Shown here: positions 9,171 through 19,571 of the stretch, piece by piece
Layout: every line of letters starts with the position of its first letter
Position numbering within the stretch: position 1 is the first letter of the stretch
Notes under the pieces: model-generated
The model's input: only the letters and a program-made list of their open reading frames with translations
Told to the model about the DNA's origin: nothing
Databases searched by the model: none
Assembly: GCA_032718475.1 (NCBI GenBank)
Contig: JAUCBJ010007159.1
Span: 1 to 40,805, forward strand
Reading direction: 5' to 3'
Length of the DNA stretch: 40,805 nt
Origin: Nemertoderma westbladi
Lineage: Eukaryota; Xenacoelomorpha; Nemertodermatida; Nemertodermatidae
Program-made: the position numbers and the translations under genes

Positions 9171-9913
9171 CGCGTTTTTTTTCAGTATTTTATTTTAAAC
9201 GTTAATAACTCGGCCAATCCTTGATGAAATCTATCCAAACTTGGTACACATGTTGTTTGGCAAAAGTTTGAAAATTTTCCAAGTAGAATTTGCGTGGGGC
9301 CTTCGTGCAGCATCAGTGTAACTGTTATTGTAGTTATAATATATTTATTTATCCAAAATTAACATGGTTAAATTATTATTACTGTAGGATAAATCAGCTG
9401 GTTTTCTGACAAATTTTGCAAAACATAGGGGCTGTCTGCCAATCTGCATGTACCATTTGTACCGGTACTGTCAGGCTGTACTCAATTCCTGAATCGAGAA
9501 TTCTGCAATCAGTCAATACTGCAATACAGGTCAGCCGGTACCATACACTGCAGACATGCCATATCATGTAATCTAAACATGGCCCCGGAAACCCTTGCGG
9601 TGATTATAGTTTAGGCCTAATTAGCCTAGTACCGGTAATAATAATATAATAGTTTAGATAGTTCAGTAGTTACCGCTAATCATTCAGTCATTGGCACGGT
9701 ACACCGTATTGCTGTACTGCCGTTGTAGTGCGCACCATAGGTACCACCCATGCGTAGGCTGACTGTGCTGATTATGGTACTGTCAGACTGTGGTACCTAA
9801 GCTATATACTGTTAGGTATATTGCTGTATTGGGGTGGGGTTAGGAATAATCCATTTGTTTTAGCATTGAACTGTTGAATCCCCTTATTTATTATAAAACC
9901 ATTGGAAATATTC
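9171..9913. other. Intergenic repeats, no gene seen
   Basis: Holds a segment ending GCGTGGGGCCTTCGTGCAGC (near 9290) that recurs in inverted form near 34910, so part of it is a dispersed repeat. The rest is rich in GGTACC and CAGTA words with no supported coding frame. Confidence 0.5.
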
Positions 9914-10204
9914 GCACCCTGCAAACAATTTAACGTTCAAATGGTGTTGAACAACGAAAAATTTATAACAAATAAACGCTAGAATCTGACGTTAGTAAAA
10001 GTAGATCAAACGTTCGTTTGGCCGCTTTTGTGACGTTAAAATTACCCCCAAATCAACGTTGAATTTTACGTCAAATATATATATTCCAACGTTATCTTTA
10101 ACCGTTGAATTTGCAGTATATTAATCGTTAAACCAACTTCAGTTAATCAACAAAACCAAAAACTGACGTTAGATATCCATATTCCAACGTTTATTTAATC
10201 AGGG
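9914..10204. mobile_element. AACGTT-rich MITE-like element, copy 1
   Basis: Begins CCCTGCAAAC and ends with CAGGG, i.e. short terminal inverted repeats. Inside are about eight ACGTT/AACGTT words spread over 290 bp. A related element in opposite orientation lies at 32092-32401. There is no coding capacity, so it would be non-autonomous. Confidence 0.6.
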
Positions 10205-10490
10205 ATTTTCAGTTTTTCAGGCCACTAGCAGACTAGGTAAAGTTCACGTTACCTTACGTTGTACATTGCACATTATAATTATCTCATCAGCATTATTAAT
10301 ACAACATATAGGCCTAAAATATGTTATGTGAATTATAAATGAATAGAAACTTTATGTTTGAAACTGGAAACTTATTCATTTATTTATTTACATTATAAAT
10401 GAAATTATTACAAAATAATCAGATAGTTAGTTGACAGCACAGATACAGTCTATAGTTCGCATTGGCAAAAATAAGTCTTACTGAAACAAA

Positions 10491-13400
10491 TTACAAGTCC
10501 ACATGCGCATCGTCACCATCATCGTCCTCATTATCGCTAATTGTCGATCCCGCGTCGTCTTTGCTGCATCGTTCTTTCGGTTTTCCGCGAGCCACACTAA
10601 AAAAACAAAATAATTAATTAATCAACTAATTTACTGTAAACGAATTCCTGTATAATAATAATGTAATAACGTAAGTAAGTGCTGTATGTATATTGTATGT
10701 ACTCAGCACCGCAAATTTATCAATTACTTGCAATTTAATGCAATGGCGATAAACAGTTTCAGAGCGTAATATTGTAGCAGAATGGATGCCATAATGTAGG
10801 CCTACAGTACTAACCCATCCTAACACATCTCAACCCTGCAGAATAGATGCCATAATGTAGACCTACAGTACTAACCCAATCCCCCGTAATGTAGACCTAC
10901 AGTACTAACCCAATCCCCCATAATGTAGGCCTACAGTACTAACCCAATCCCCAATAATGTAGGCCTACAGTACTAACCAAATCCCCCATAATGTAGGCCT
11001 ACAGTACTAACCCAATCCCCCATAATGTAGGCCTACAGTACTAACCAAATCCCCCATAATGTAGGCCTACAGTACTAACCAAACCCCCCATAATGTAGGC
11101 CTACAGTACTAACCAAATCCCCCATAATGTAGGCCTACATTACTAACCAAATCCCCCATAATGTAGGCCTACAGTACTAACCAAATCCCCCATAATGTAG
11201 GCCTACAGTACTAACCCAATCCCCCATAATGTAGGCCTACAGTACTAACCAAATCCCCCATAATGTAGGCCTACAGTACTAACCCGATCCCCCATAATGT
11301 AGGCCTACAGTACTAACCCGATCCCCCATAATGTAGGCCTACAGTACTAACCCAATCCCCCATAATGTAGGCCTACAGTACTAACCCAATCCCCCATAAT
11401 GTAGGCCTACAGTACTAACCCGATCCCCATAATGTAGGCCTACAGTACTAACCCAATCCCCCATAATGTAGGCCTACAGTACGAACCCAATCCCCCATAA
11501 TGTAAGCCTACAGTACTAACCCAATCCCCCATAATGTAGGCCTACATTACTAACCCAATCCCCCATAATGTAGGCCTACAGTACTAACCCTATCCCCCAT
11601 AATGTAGGCCTACAGTACTAACACAATCCTAACACATCTCAACCCTGAAGAATGGATGCCATAATGTAGACCTACAGTACTAACCCAATCCCCCATAATG
11701 TAGACCTACAGTACTAACCCAATCCCCCATAATGTAGGCCTACAGTACTAACCCAATCCCCCATAATGTAGACCTACAGTACTAACCCAATCCCCCATAA
11801 TGTAGGCCTACAGTACTAACCAAATCCCCCATAATGTAGGCCTACAGTACTAACCCAATCCCCCATAATGTAGACCTACAGTACTAACCCAACCCCCCGT
11901 CATGTAGGCCTACAGTACTAACCCAATCCCCCATAATGTAAGCCTACAGTACTAACCCGATCCCCCATAATGTAGGCCTACAGTGCTTTATTTGCACTCA
12001 TTCACTAACGTTCGTTCGTGTAACAAAGCCACTGGATCATCACACTCACTGTAAAGTGCTACTTTACACACAAGTATGTAAATAGTTATTACATAATAAT
12101 TCTAATGTACTGTACTAATTATTGGTAATGAGAACAATAATAAGACATAAATTTTACCTGCTGCTGCTAGTGCACTGAATGTCCTGTCGAACTCCAGCTG
12201 TTTCTTCATCCATAGTATCACACTCATTTCCAACCGCAACCCGTTTCTTTCCTCTGAATCGTGTTGCGATACCAATGGAATAATACCCATCTTGATCGCT
12301 AGCACTTGCAATGTCCGAACCCTCACAGACAACGCGCTCCTCTATTGCCTTAGCTGCCAATAGATCATCTGAAAAATATTATTAACATTGAAATTTAGTC
12401 TACAGTACTACTAGGATCGGCATGCTGCATTGCAGCTGCATTTTTAAGAATGCTGTGCCGGCTTGTCAACAAAATTGCACCGCCACAACTCCCTATCACC
12501 CATGACATTTGCTAGATCATCCGCATCTTCAAGACCAGTGTCCTTTAAGATGCGTCTCAAGAAAGTCATGGGCTGTCCACCATGCTTATTCACTCCATGA
12601 GGCTGCCAAAGTACAAGATTATGCACTGGCTGGTCCTCACGGTGAAAGCAATGTCCTGCAAAGCGGAGGCGATTTTGTTCTAGTGTCAAGCTTGGGGGAA
12701 CCAATGAGACACTTCCAATGTTATATAGTGTCTGGTTGGAGATGTGTGCATTGTACTTGACACAATGAACCCGGCGTAGCATTCTTGTAAATGTGCCATC
12801 CAGAGATTTGGTATCCTCAGCAGTTAGAGTCCAGCATGGACTCCCATAGAGGAGTACTGGAACTACTGCTGCTCTAAATAATCGGACCTTAAGTTTCCGA
12901 TTAATTCTCGGTGACTTCCAAATCCTGGAAAGCCTATTCAAGGCTGCCCATGCCTTTCCCTTACGTATTCGAAGGTCCTCACCTGACTTCCGGATCCATG
13001 ATCCCAGGAAACAGAAGTTGTCCACATGCTCAAGCATACCATCCCTTGAGCTTATGCTCATCCGATCAGAGACTTGCTGAGGACTTTCAAAGTTAACTGT
13101 CAAAATTGTGGTCTTTCTGGAGTTAATAAAAAGACCAACAATAGAAGCAGCATGTTCTAATGAGCTGAGGATCCATTGGGCTCCCTCTAGTGATTCTGAG
13201 TGTACTCCTAAGTCATCAGCAAAGTCTAGATCAGTTAGGTACTTGGCAGGATTTCCTCGACTTCTGGATCCAGTAGGTGGAGTTATCATCATGAGGATTA
13301 CATGAACATTAATGGGAGCGCTTCTCTCCCTCCTCGCCAATGATATCTCCGAACCAAGCAACCAAAGATCTTTGATCCCGTATCCGATCCCAACTGGCAG

Positions 13401-15194
13401 CACTACAGTACATACAGTACCCTAATATCAACCAGTAACAACATCACTTTATCCCACCTTAAGGGTTGCCAAGCACCAGGTTCTGGTGATTGGTTGAACG
13501 CGATCCATTGACGTCCGTCTTGCCGACGAATAGTTCGGTACGGCTGTTACTCTTCGAACCTGTTTGCTCTACCCACCCTTTTGTGTGTGTGCCACCGTCG
13601 CTAATGTTTCAGCCAGCCATGCTCTAATCTACAAGATTTCTCTACAAAAGCTACCTCATTCCCAAATACTACGATCGCCGCCAGGAGTTCAGCGACCCCC
13701 TGTCTACAGTACCGGTACACAATTCCTGCATCACCTCTAGGCATCGTTATCCAAGCCGGAATGCATAAAGGTCTCATTCAACCTCCACGAGAACTGTTGC
13801 TTCCGGGAGACAAACATGGCACCTTAGGTATTCAACCCACCAATGCATTATTTTAATTCCATGAATATTTATTATCAATTTTTATTAATTGTAAATTAAT
13901 CGTAAAATCGATCTATAAATAGGTAATATTTTATACAGTGTGAATTTATTTTGTTTTTTTTTAATATAGTTTGTATTAATTTAATTTAAAAAAATGAGAG
14001 AAAATAAAAAATTAATAATTAATAATTTCTAAAACAAATATTTTTTCCTTTCTATGTATAGTAGGGGAAGCAACAGAAGTAAATGGCGAGCCTATGGTGG
14101 ACCTACTGCAACGTATGGGCTCGGTTGCTAGTGACGACCCCACCTTCGACATGGACGACGGACCACCAGGCCGAATAATTCCCCATTTCACCCAGTTAGT
14201 TCGAAAATTAATTTAATACTTTGTTAAGAATTGAGGGTTGCAGTTTTAGTTTTAGTCCCTGTGCGAGATAAAAGCTTGAATAGTTCAAAAAATAAACTTT
14301 ATTCTTAAATTGTTACTTTTTCTGTCGAATATACCCCAAAATCGGGAGAAAATGTTTCGCTTTTTTTCCCTAGGGAAAAAGTAATCAACAGGAATTTACT
14401 TTTTTCCCGGCGAAAAAAGTAAAGTAAAATATTTTTGGTGGAATTTTTTAAATTTTATTACATGTGGTGAAAGAACATCAACGTAGAAAAGGTTTTAAAG
14501 TAATTTGAGCAAAATCCATTAAAACACTCAAAAGTTATTGCAAATTTATTGTCTGCGTGGCGTACACCAAAACGGAACTCAATATCCAATTGATTTATGT
14601 AGTTAAGCGGCTCTCTTGTTACGTAATAAATATTCGAGAACACTAAATTATTTTAACGTTGAGTTTCCGATTAATTCTCGTTGACTTCCAAATCCTGGAA
14701 AGCCTATTCAAGGCTGCCCATGCCTTTCCCTTACGTATTCGAAGGTCCTCACCTGACTTCCGGATCCATGATCCCAGGTAACAGAAGTCGTCCACATGCT
14801 CAAGCATACCATCCTTTGAGCTTATGCTCATCCGATCAGAGACTTGCTGAGGACTTTCAAAAGTCTACAGTACTGTAATAATTATTATTTGATTTAATAA
14901 TTATTAGATTGTTAGATACCGTATTCATATACGATGATCCTATCTACTGTAATTATCAGTATACTACCGTTAAAAACCTTTGCATGAGTTTCGAATAAAT
15001 GTGCGAGGCCAAGATCCCCATTGCCCAACTGCAGTGTCACCAGCACGTAACGACTCCCTCAGCGCCTTGGATGCAAGTTTAGTGTTTATGGGATATGCTG
15101 ATGTAAGTCCATCGGCCGACAACCATCCACTACATATTGTTGCAACTTCCTCAACGCCATCCGGGCCCGTGAAGATGACAACACAATAAGCCAT
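10491..15194 (-). CDS. Three-exon small acidic-tailed protein gene (about 177 aa)
   Basis: Exon 1 is 15194-14978, exon 2 is 12368-12158 and exon 3 is 10596-10491; the intervening DNA is intron. Exon 1 starts ATGGCTTATTGT and ends AAAG|GTTTTT. Exon 2 is preceded by TTTTTCAG and ends GCAGCAG|GTAAAAT. Exon 3 is preceded by a T run ending TTTAG. Phases agree at both joins, the frame stays open and ends with TAA at 10493-10491. The N-terminal part (AYCVVIFTGPDGVEEV.., ..SGWLSADG..) resembles the start of lineage-expanded invertebrate proteins, some annotated with DUF4806; I am unsure of that link. The middle is basic (RFRGKKR), and the C-terminus is strongly acidic (SDNEDDDGDD). A nuclear protein is plausible. 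Intron 2 is mostly minisatellite and intron 1 is loaded with transposon debris. An LTR lies only 25 bp upstream of the ATG, so the LTR may supply or have displaced its promoter. Confidence 0.65.
10785..11990. repeat. 34-bp minisatellite (about 35 copies)
   Basis: Tandem unit of 34 bp containing ATAATGTAGGCCTACAGTAC followed by TAACCCAATCCCCC. Each unit includes the palindrome GTAGGCCTAC. Variants differ at one or two positions (GTAGACC, CCAAATC, CCCGATC). A higher-order marker, ACACATCTCAACCCTG, appears near 10825 and again near 11634, so the array grew partly by block duplication. It fills most of intron 2 of the three-exon gene. Confidence 0.95.
12409..13402 (-). mobile_element. 5'-truncated LINE with reverse-transcriptase C-terminal half
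   Basis: A single open frame on the minus strand (13403-12444, about 319 codons) encodes the C-terminal part of a non-LTR reverse transcriptase. FADDLG is the catalytic box near residue 61, followed by thumb-region motifs RLFRAAVVPVLLYGSPCWTL and FTRMLRRVHCV, then a C-terminal RFAGHCFHR segment. Endonuclease and RT fingers are missing. The 9-bp word CTACAGTAC flanks both ends (12400-12408 and 13403-13411), a convincing target-site duplication, so this is an original 5'-truncated insertion. It sits 40 bp upstream of the splice acceptor of exon 2 of the minus-strand gene. No poly(A) tail is seen; the 3' end is CTAGGATCGG.. on the plus strand. Frame is still open, so the insertion is fairly young. 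Confidence 0.88.
13425..13705 (+). pseudogene. Decayed transposon ORF fragment
   Basis: Broken frames encode pieces recognisable from a family of invertebrate transposon proteins: LSHLKGCQAPGSGDWLNAI (about 13443-13508), then in another frame DVRLADE, a TAG stop, and FGTAVTLRTC..SASHALIYKISLQKLP (about 13511-13660). I recall these motifs from RT-associated proteins carrying a nuclease-like domain, but cannot name the family precisely. At least one in-frame stop and two frame changes show it is dead. Confidence 0.55.
13741..14216 (+). CDS. Two terminal exons of an unidentified plus-strand gene
   Basis: Segment 13741-13827 follows a good acceptor (pyrimidine-rich..CACCTCTAG) and ends TTAG|GTATTC. 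Segment 14062-14216 follows TTTTTTCCTTTCTATGTATAG and ends with TAA at 14214. The two join in phase and stay open. Encoded pieces include IVIQAGMHKGLIQPPRELLL and VDLLQRMGSVASDDPTFDMD. I do not recognise the protein, and no upstream exons or promoter are evident. It lies inside intron 1 of the opposite-strand gene. It could be a spliced transposon gene or chance. Confidence 0.35.
14217..14661. other. AT-rich spacer, no gene seen
   Basis: AT-rich with repeated GGGAAAAAGTAA / TTTTTTCCC words near 14350-14425 that form a small inverted repeat. No supported coding frame; a 61-codon minus-strand frame looks like chance. Confidence 0.5.
14662..14861 (-). mobile_element. LINE internal fragment (same family as 12409-13402)
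   Basis: About 200 bp nearly identical to 12891-13091 of the longer copy, encoding the GSWIRKSGEDLRIRKGKAWA segment. Both ends are internal to the element. The right junction reads GTCTACAGTACTG, again the ACAGTAC word seen at other LINE junctions. Confidence 0.85.
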
Positions 15195-15219
15195 ATGTAC
15201 AGAATATATACAGAATATC

Positions 15220-15806
15220 TGTAAAGGCTTTTGCGTAATTAGCCGGTTATTTTCCCCGTAAAGTACTCTGTAGTTGGTTTACCAGGCATAAAAAGGCCGT
15301 GTCCTTACTGTACTGGTGTTTTAGAGGACATAAAAGTAATTTCTTCTGTATGTGTACTTTAGCGGACATAATCCGCAATTTTATGACGCAATACGCCGGA
15401 TCCTCTTGAAACAGTGTAGCTACCATGACGACGGTTAACAGCTGATATTGCCACGTAGAACATCTCTTTGTTCTTTGTTCTCTCTTTGTTCGGTCGACCA
15501 ATCAGAGCGTTTTTTGCCTCTGTGTTAGATGGTAGATAGAAACTCGTGGAGTTGAGTCAGTATGTGATTTTTCCACAGCCTACAACACCGGCGTGGAACC
15601 TCCGTGTTTCAGTCTTTAGTTCAACATTAGTAGGCTTAATTATAGAACGTATATCCGTTATCTCACTAACCATACCTCACTCACTGATCATATCTCACTC
15701 AGTCACTCATAATCATTCATAACTTAACATTACTGCTTTGCTGTCGGTTATTCATTATATTTGTTGATGAAATATTATATTTGGAATACTGATAAACAAT
15801 CAGACA
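15220..15806 (+). repeat. Left LTR (direct repeat with 31505-32091)
   Basis: A 587-bp unit beginning TGTAAAGGC and ending CAATCAGACA (two further C are shared with the other copy). It matches 31505-32091 with about three substitutions (near 15437, 15455 and 15463). TG..CA ends, a CCAAT box (near 15498) and the position at the ends of a pol-containing region support an LTR. No matching target duplication is visible: the left flank is AATATC and the right flank of the other copy is CCTGGC. Confidence 0.8.
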
Positions 15807-16386
15807 CCCCAATCTTCTTGATATACTAAAGGTTAGAGAGACCGGATACATATAACGATTGCGACTTACATTAAGTGGTTTGAAGTGAATCTAATGCTAT
15901 TTTATAGGCCCTACACGTATTGTCTGTTGTTCTCCTTATATGTGACTAAAATTAGTGAAGGTTGGCAGATTGGTGTGCAGCATTGTGCAGCATTGTGTAT
16001 GATTGTGATTGATAACGAAGCATCTCCTAAAGAATGCGCCATATACGTGAATCTATAGCCATCCCGTTGTGTCTAGTTTAAGTCATAACTCTGTTTATAT
16101 ATTTAGAGCGCCACGTCCTAAAGGAACTGTTAATATTTCCCGAAAGTGAATAATATTGTCAGAGATTATATATATTAAGATCAGTCGAATAATACAGTAG
16201 GCCTATCCCGCAATACGATTAGGCTTCCGAATCCAGTCTCCTGGGTATATCCAACGGGTGAATGATCGCGCATAGACTGGATTCGGCTAATGTAGTGTAT
16301 CAAATACTTGTTATAGGCTAAAGACTATCTATCATCTAAAAGACATCCTAATTTGGCAGGTTAAACTGCTAAAGGTCTGAAAGCGC

Positions 16387-16545
16387 GAACAATAACGGAT
16401 ATACGGTTCGGATTGCGGTGTAGGCAATAAATACAGTTTAATATTGTTCTGGTAAGAACAATAACGGATATATTCGTCTAATTGCAGGGTAGGCAATAAA
16501 TACAGTTTAATATTGTTCTGGTAAGAACAGTAACAGTTATAGCTT
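16387..16545. repeat. 69-bp tandem duplication
   Basis: Units start GAACAATAACGGATATA at 16387 and 16456; a third partial unit starts GAACAGTAACAG at 16525. Shared core TAGGCAATAAATACAGTTTA. Confidence 0.85.
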
Positions 16546-16810
16546 CTTGATAGCGGCGTAAGCAATCAAGTTGATAGTACCGGTCGACCGGTAACCAGTA
16601 GGCCTGACTGCCTGATCATCCGGACCGGTACTTACTTACAGTACGGGTACAGCAGTACTATTTCGATTGTGATATTGTATATTGTAGGCTGCTAGGCGAT
16701 TAGGGATTGATCACCCCTCATTCCTTTGTATAGTTTACTTATTTCTGTCGGTTTTATTTATTTGTAGGTTAAGATTGAGCAGAAGACGTGTAAGCCTGCT
16801 CAGATTGTAC

Positions 16811-17388
16811 AGATAATTTGTAGGCTGGACTGTTGTCTAACTGTTGTTAAGTCTGAACGGATTGCAGTGTGTGTAGAGCATCTGTCCGATAAAGTGCTAG
16901 TTAGGAATGTAGGGGCTTCAAGTGCTGTGAGGTAAACCCCCTTTGAAAGAATAAGTCGTACTACTAGGTTAGAACGCATACTAACTAATCATTTCGGAGT
17001 CTGCATATACTGTAGTTTATTTAGGCTTGATAGTAGTCTGCCATCGTTTGGTCTGTACTTTGTTTGTGTAGTCTGTACAGGTAGCGTATAATTCTTATTT
17101 AGATAATTTGTAGGCTGGATAGTTGTCTGGCTGTTGTTGGGTCTGAGGAAATTTCGGTGTGTGTAGAGTGTATGTCCGATAAAGTGCCAGTTGGGAACGT
17201 AGGGGCTTCCAGAGCTGTGAGGTAAACCCCCTCGAAAGAATAAGTCGTACTACTCGGATAGAACGCATACTAACTAAGCATTTCGGAGTCTGCATATACC
17301 GTAGTTTGTTTAGGCTTGATAGTAGTCTGTCAGTATTTGGTCTGCATTTTGTTTGAGTAGTCTGTACGCGTAGCGTAATATTTATTAT
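16811..17388. repeat. 290-bp tandem duplication
   Basis: Two units starting AGATAATTTGTAGGCTGG at 16811 and 17101, exactly 290 bp apart and roughly 90% alike. Each contains TGTCCGATAAAGTG, GAGGTAAACCCCCT and GCATACTAACTAA. Confidence 0.9.
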
Positions 17389-18340
17389 TCAGAGTTTATG
17401 CGATTATTCGCAACATTCATTCCCCAAGTTTATTCCTACAGTAATTGTGCTTGTTATATATACCGTTACAGTTAAACTAACCCCGGTACTACATCTGGGC
17501 TGCTTGGCGTAGGTAAAGACTGGAGATTTTATGCTTTGGTCACTCCGGCAGATACCGTGGTTCTTTTAGCTGTTCAAGTATTTTTAACTACTGATTATTT
17601 GTTGTATAAGTACTTGTACCTAATTTAGGGTTTAGTGTGCAGTGCTTCCCGAAGGTGATTAGTTTGTAGACAGTATATTTGTGTTGTAAAGTGGTTAATA
17701 GGCACGTTGGTTCTGGTAGACCGCGGTAATTAACTTCTGGGTAGGAACACTCCATGATACATAACGTAGTACTTATAGCGATATGGCTAGAAGCCGTCAG
17801 ACGGTGGTATTTTCCTATCTGGACAACGCAGTATATTTACTACTACTTATTATTTTCAAATACCGTAGTACTCTGTCCGTTGTAATAACCAGATATTCTA
17901 ACCCTTTGTTAGGCTGGTTTGTAGATTTCTTGTAAAATTACCCTAAAAATTCGTACTTGTAAATTTTTGTGTTTATTTAGAGATTGTAATCTCAACCCGA
18001 ATTGTACGTAATTTGTAGTATTAAGTAACTTAGGTAAATTAGAATTATTTGTTTTAGTGTCCAACAAGTAGCACTCCACTGAGAGCGCACAGCTTCTGTG
18101 TAGTGACTCCCCCCAGAAATAATAACATTTATTTCAAATATTGACAAAACCCATTAAACGGGTATATATATATTATAAATCAACTCAAACGATTTATAAA
18201 TAGTAGGCCTGCCATACAACAACTAGGTCTCAATATCAGTTGGACTACTGCTCAAATAACGGTAATAAAGTAAGTTAAAGTAACCAAGTAACCCTTAAAA
18301 TTCAGAAATTCAATTATTCTAAAATAATTGACATACCGGA

Positions 18341-18715
18341 CCGGTATTTACAATAGGCTTATTATATTTATTTCTATAAATTTTAGGCTGAAATTATACC
18401 GGTATTCTGTAATTAATTCTAGTCTGTAATTATACTTATATATATATATTATAAGTGTAAGCTGTATACCGGTATTCACGATAGGCCTATTATATATATA
18501 TAAATTTAGGCTGAAATCATACCGGTATTCTGTAATTAATTCTAGTTAATAATTATACTTATATGTACTATAAGTGTAAGCTGCATACCGGTATTCATGA
18601 TAGGCCTATTATATATTTATATATATTTGTGCTGGAATTACATACCGGTATCCTGTGACAAACCTAGTCTGTAATAATACTTATATATATACTATAAGCA
18701 TACCGGTATTCTAAT
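18341..18715. repeat. Tandem repeat of about 115-128 bp with ACCGGTATT core
   Basis: Unit starts near 18341, 18469, 18588 and 18703 at CCGGTATT; each has TAGGC.TATTATAT.. TATTTATA and TATACTTATAT..TATAAG. Ends about 130 bp before the ORF1 start codon. Confidence 0.8.
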
Positions 18716-18845
18716 ATATTATACATATATCACGCTACACTAAGTAGCAGTATCGGTAATTAATTACTAGGCTAACAGTGATACTGAATTACTAGACTTG
18801 CTTAAACTGTAATATAGCAGTAGGCATTCAACTGTACAAACCAAC

Positions 18846-19571
18846 ATGTCTGACACAAAGCAAAATCTGTCAGACAGTCTCCTAGATACAACCATATGTG
18901 ACCCAGACAGGAGTGTGGAACGTGTTAGACCGAAGTTCAACTCACCTCCTACTGTAAGAAAGATCATTCCCCCAGTAGTAATATCAGAACCTAGGCTGGT
19001 CCAACACCGTAGGTCTGTCATAGGCACTAGAGCTCAGGTCAAGCAGGACCAAGAAGCAGCGGAACAACAACAACCCGCGAGCCAAGAACTTATTTCTCAA
19101 CGGCCCGACAGCTCCAGTAGTGAGGATACTGTAGAGCTGACACCCGAGCGCGGAGCAAAGATGACGGATGCGGTTTATTCGGATCCCCTTCTCATCCTTC
19201 CTGCAGCCGTACTCACTAGGTTATTGATTGCGGTGGAAGAACACTAGATCAATTGGGCGAGAAGTAAGCGATCGACTAAAGATAGTTATGCGGGATACAC
19301 AAGGGAAGAACTGAAGGCCATTTTCGAGTCGCAATGGAACTTCCCCGGACCAGGACTCCTGTTTGATTTATCAGAAGCTGCCTGGGAAGACATACACAGG
19401 ATGGGAGTAACCAAGGAAACCATCGATCCAGCTGTGTGGAAGAGGTCCGCAGCCGGATACGTACAGGGATTCTTCAGCTCTATGGAGCAATTAAAGGAAC
19501 AACTGATTCAACAACCCCAAGGACCTCAAGAGCAGGGACAGCTGCTACCCAAGGAGGTGAGGTCTCTATAG
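18846..19571 (+). pseudogene. ORF1 of the large LTR element, interrupted by one in-frame TAG
   Basis: ATG at 18846 (CCAACATGT, A at -3) opens 133 codons to TAG at 19245-19247; the same frame then continues 107 codons to TAG at 19569. The first part is hydrophilic with a glutamine-rich stretch (QDQEAAEQQQ); the second contains TREELKAIFESQWNFPGPG and a glutamine-rich tail. I do not recognise a domain; a Gag N-terminal or accessory role is inferred from position. The frame-preserving stop could be a recent mutation or a readthrough stop, though the context (CAC TAG ATC) is not a known readthrough signal. A splice-donor-like GAG|GTGAGG at 19557 just before the end suggests ORF1 may be spliced to the gag-pol frame, which lacks its own AUG. 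Confidence 0.5.

Larger units (their letters stand above)
15807..18845 (+). other. 3-kb leader of the large LTR element
   Basis: No protein frame is supported between the left LTR and ORF1. It holds three tandem-repeat blocks (listed separately), TA-rich stretches and many ACCGGT words. Such a long leader is unusual for a BEL/Pao element; part may be an intron or a later insertion. Confidence 0.5.

Noticed and set aside
10860-11980. Possible CRISPR-like array
   Set aside because: Units are contiguous 34-bp repeats without unique spacers in an animal intron; a minisatellite explains them.
15247-15501. 84-codon minus-strand frame inside the LTR, also open in the other LTR copy
   Set aside because: The two copies are 99% identical, so shared openness carries no weight; two of three differences change the residue and the protein is not recognisable.
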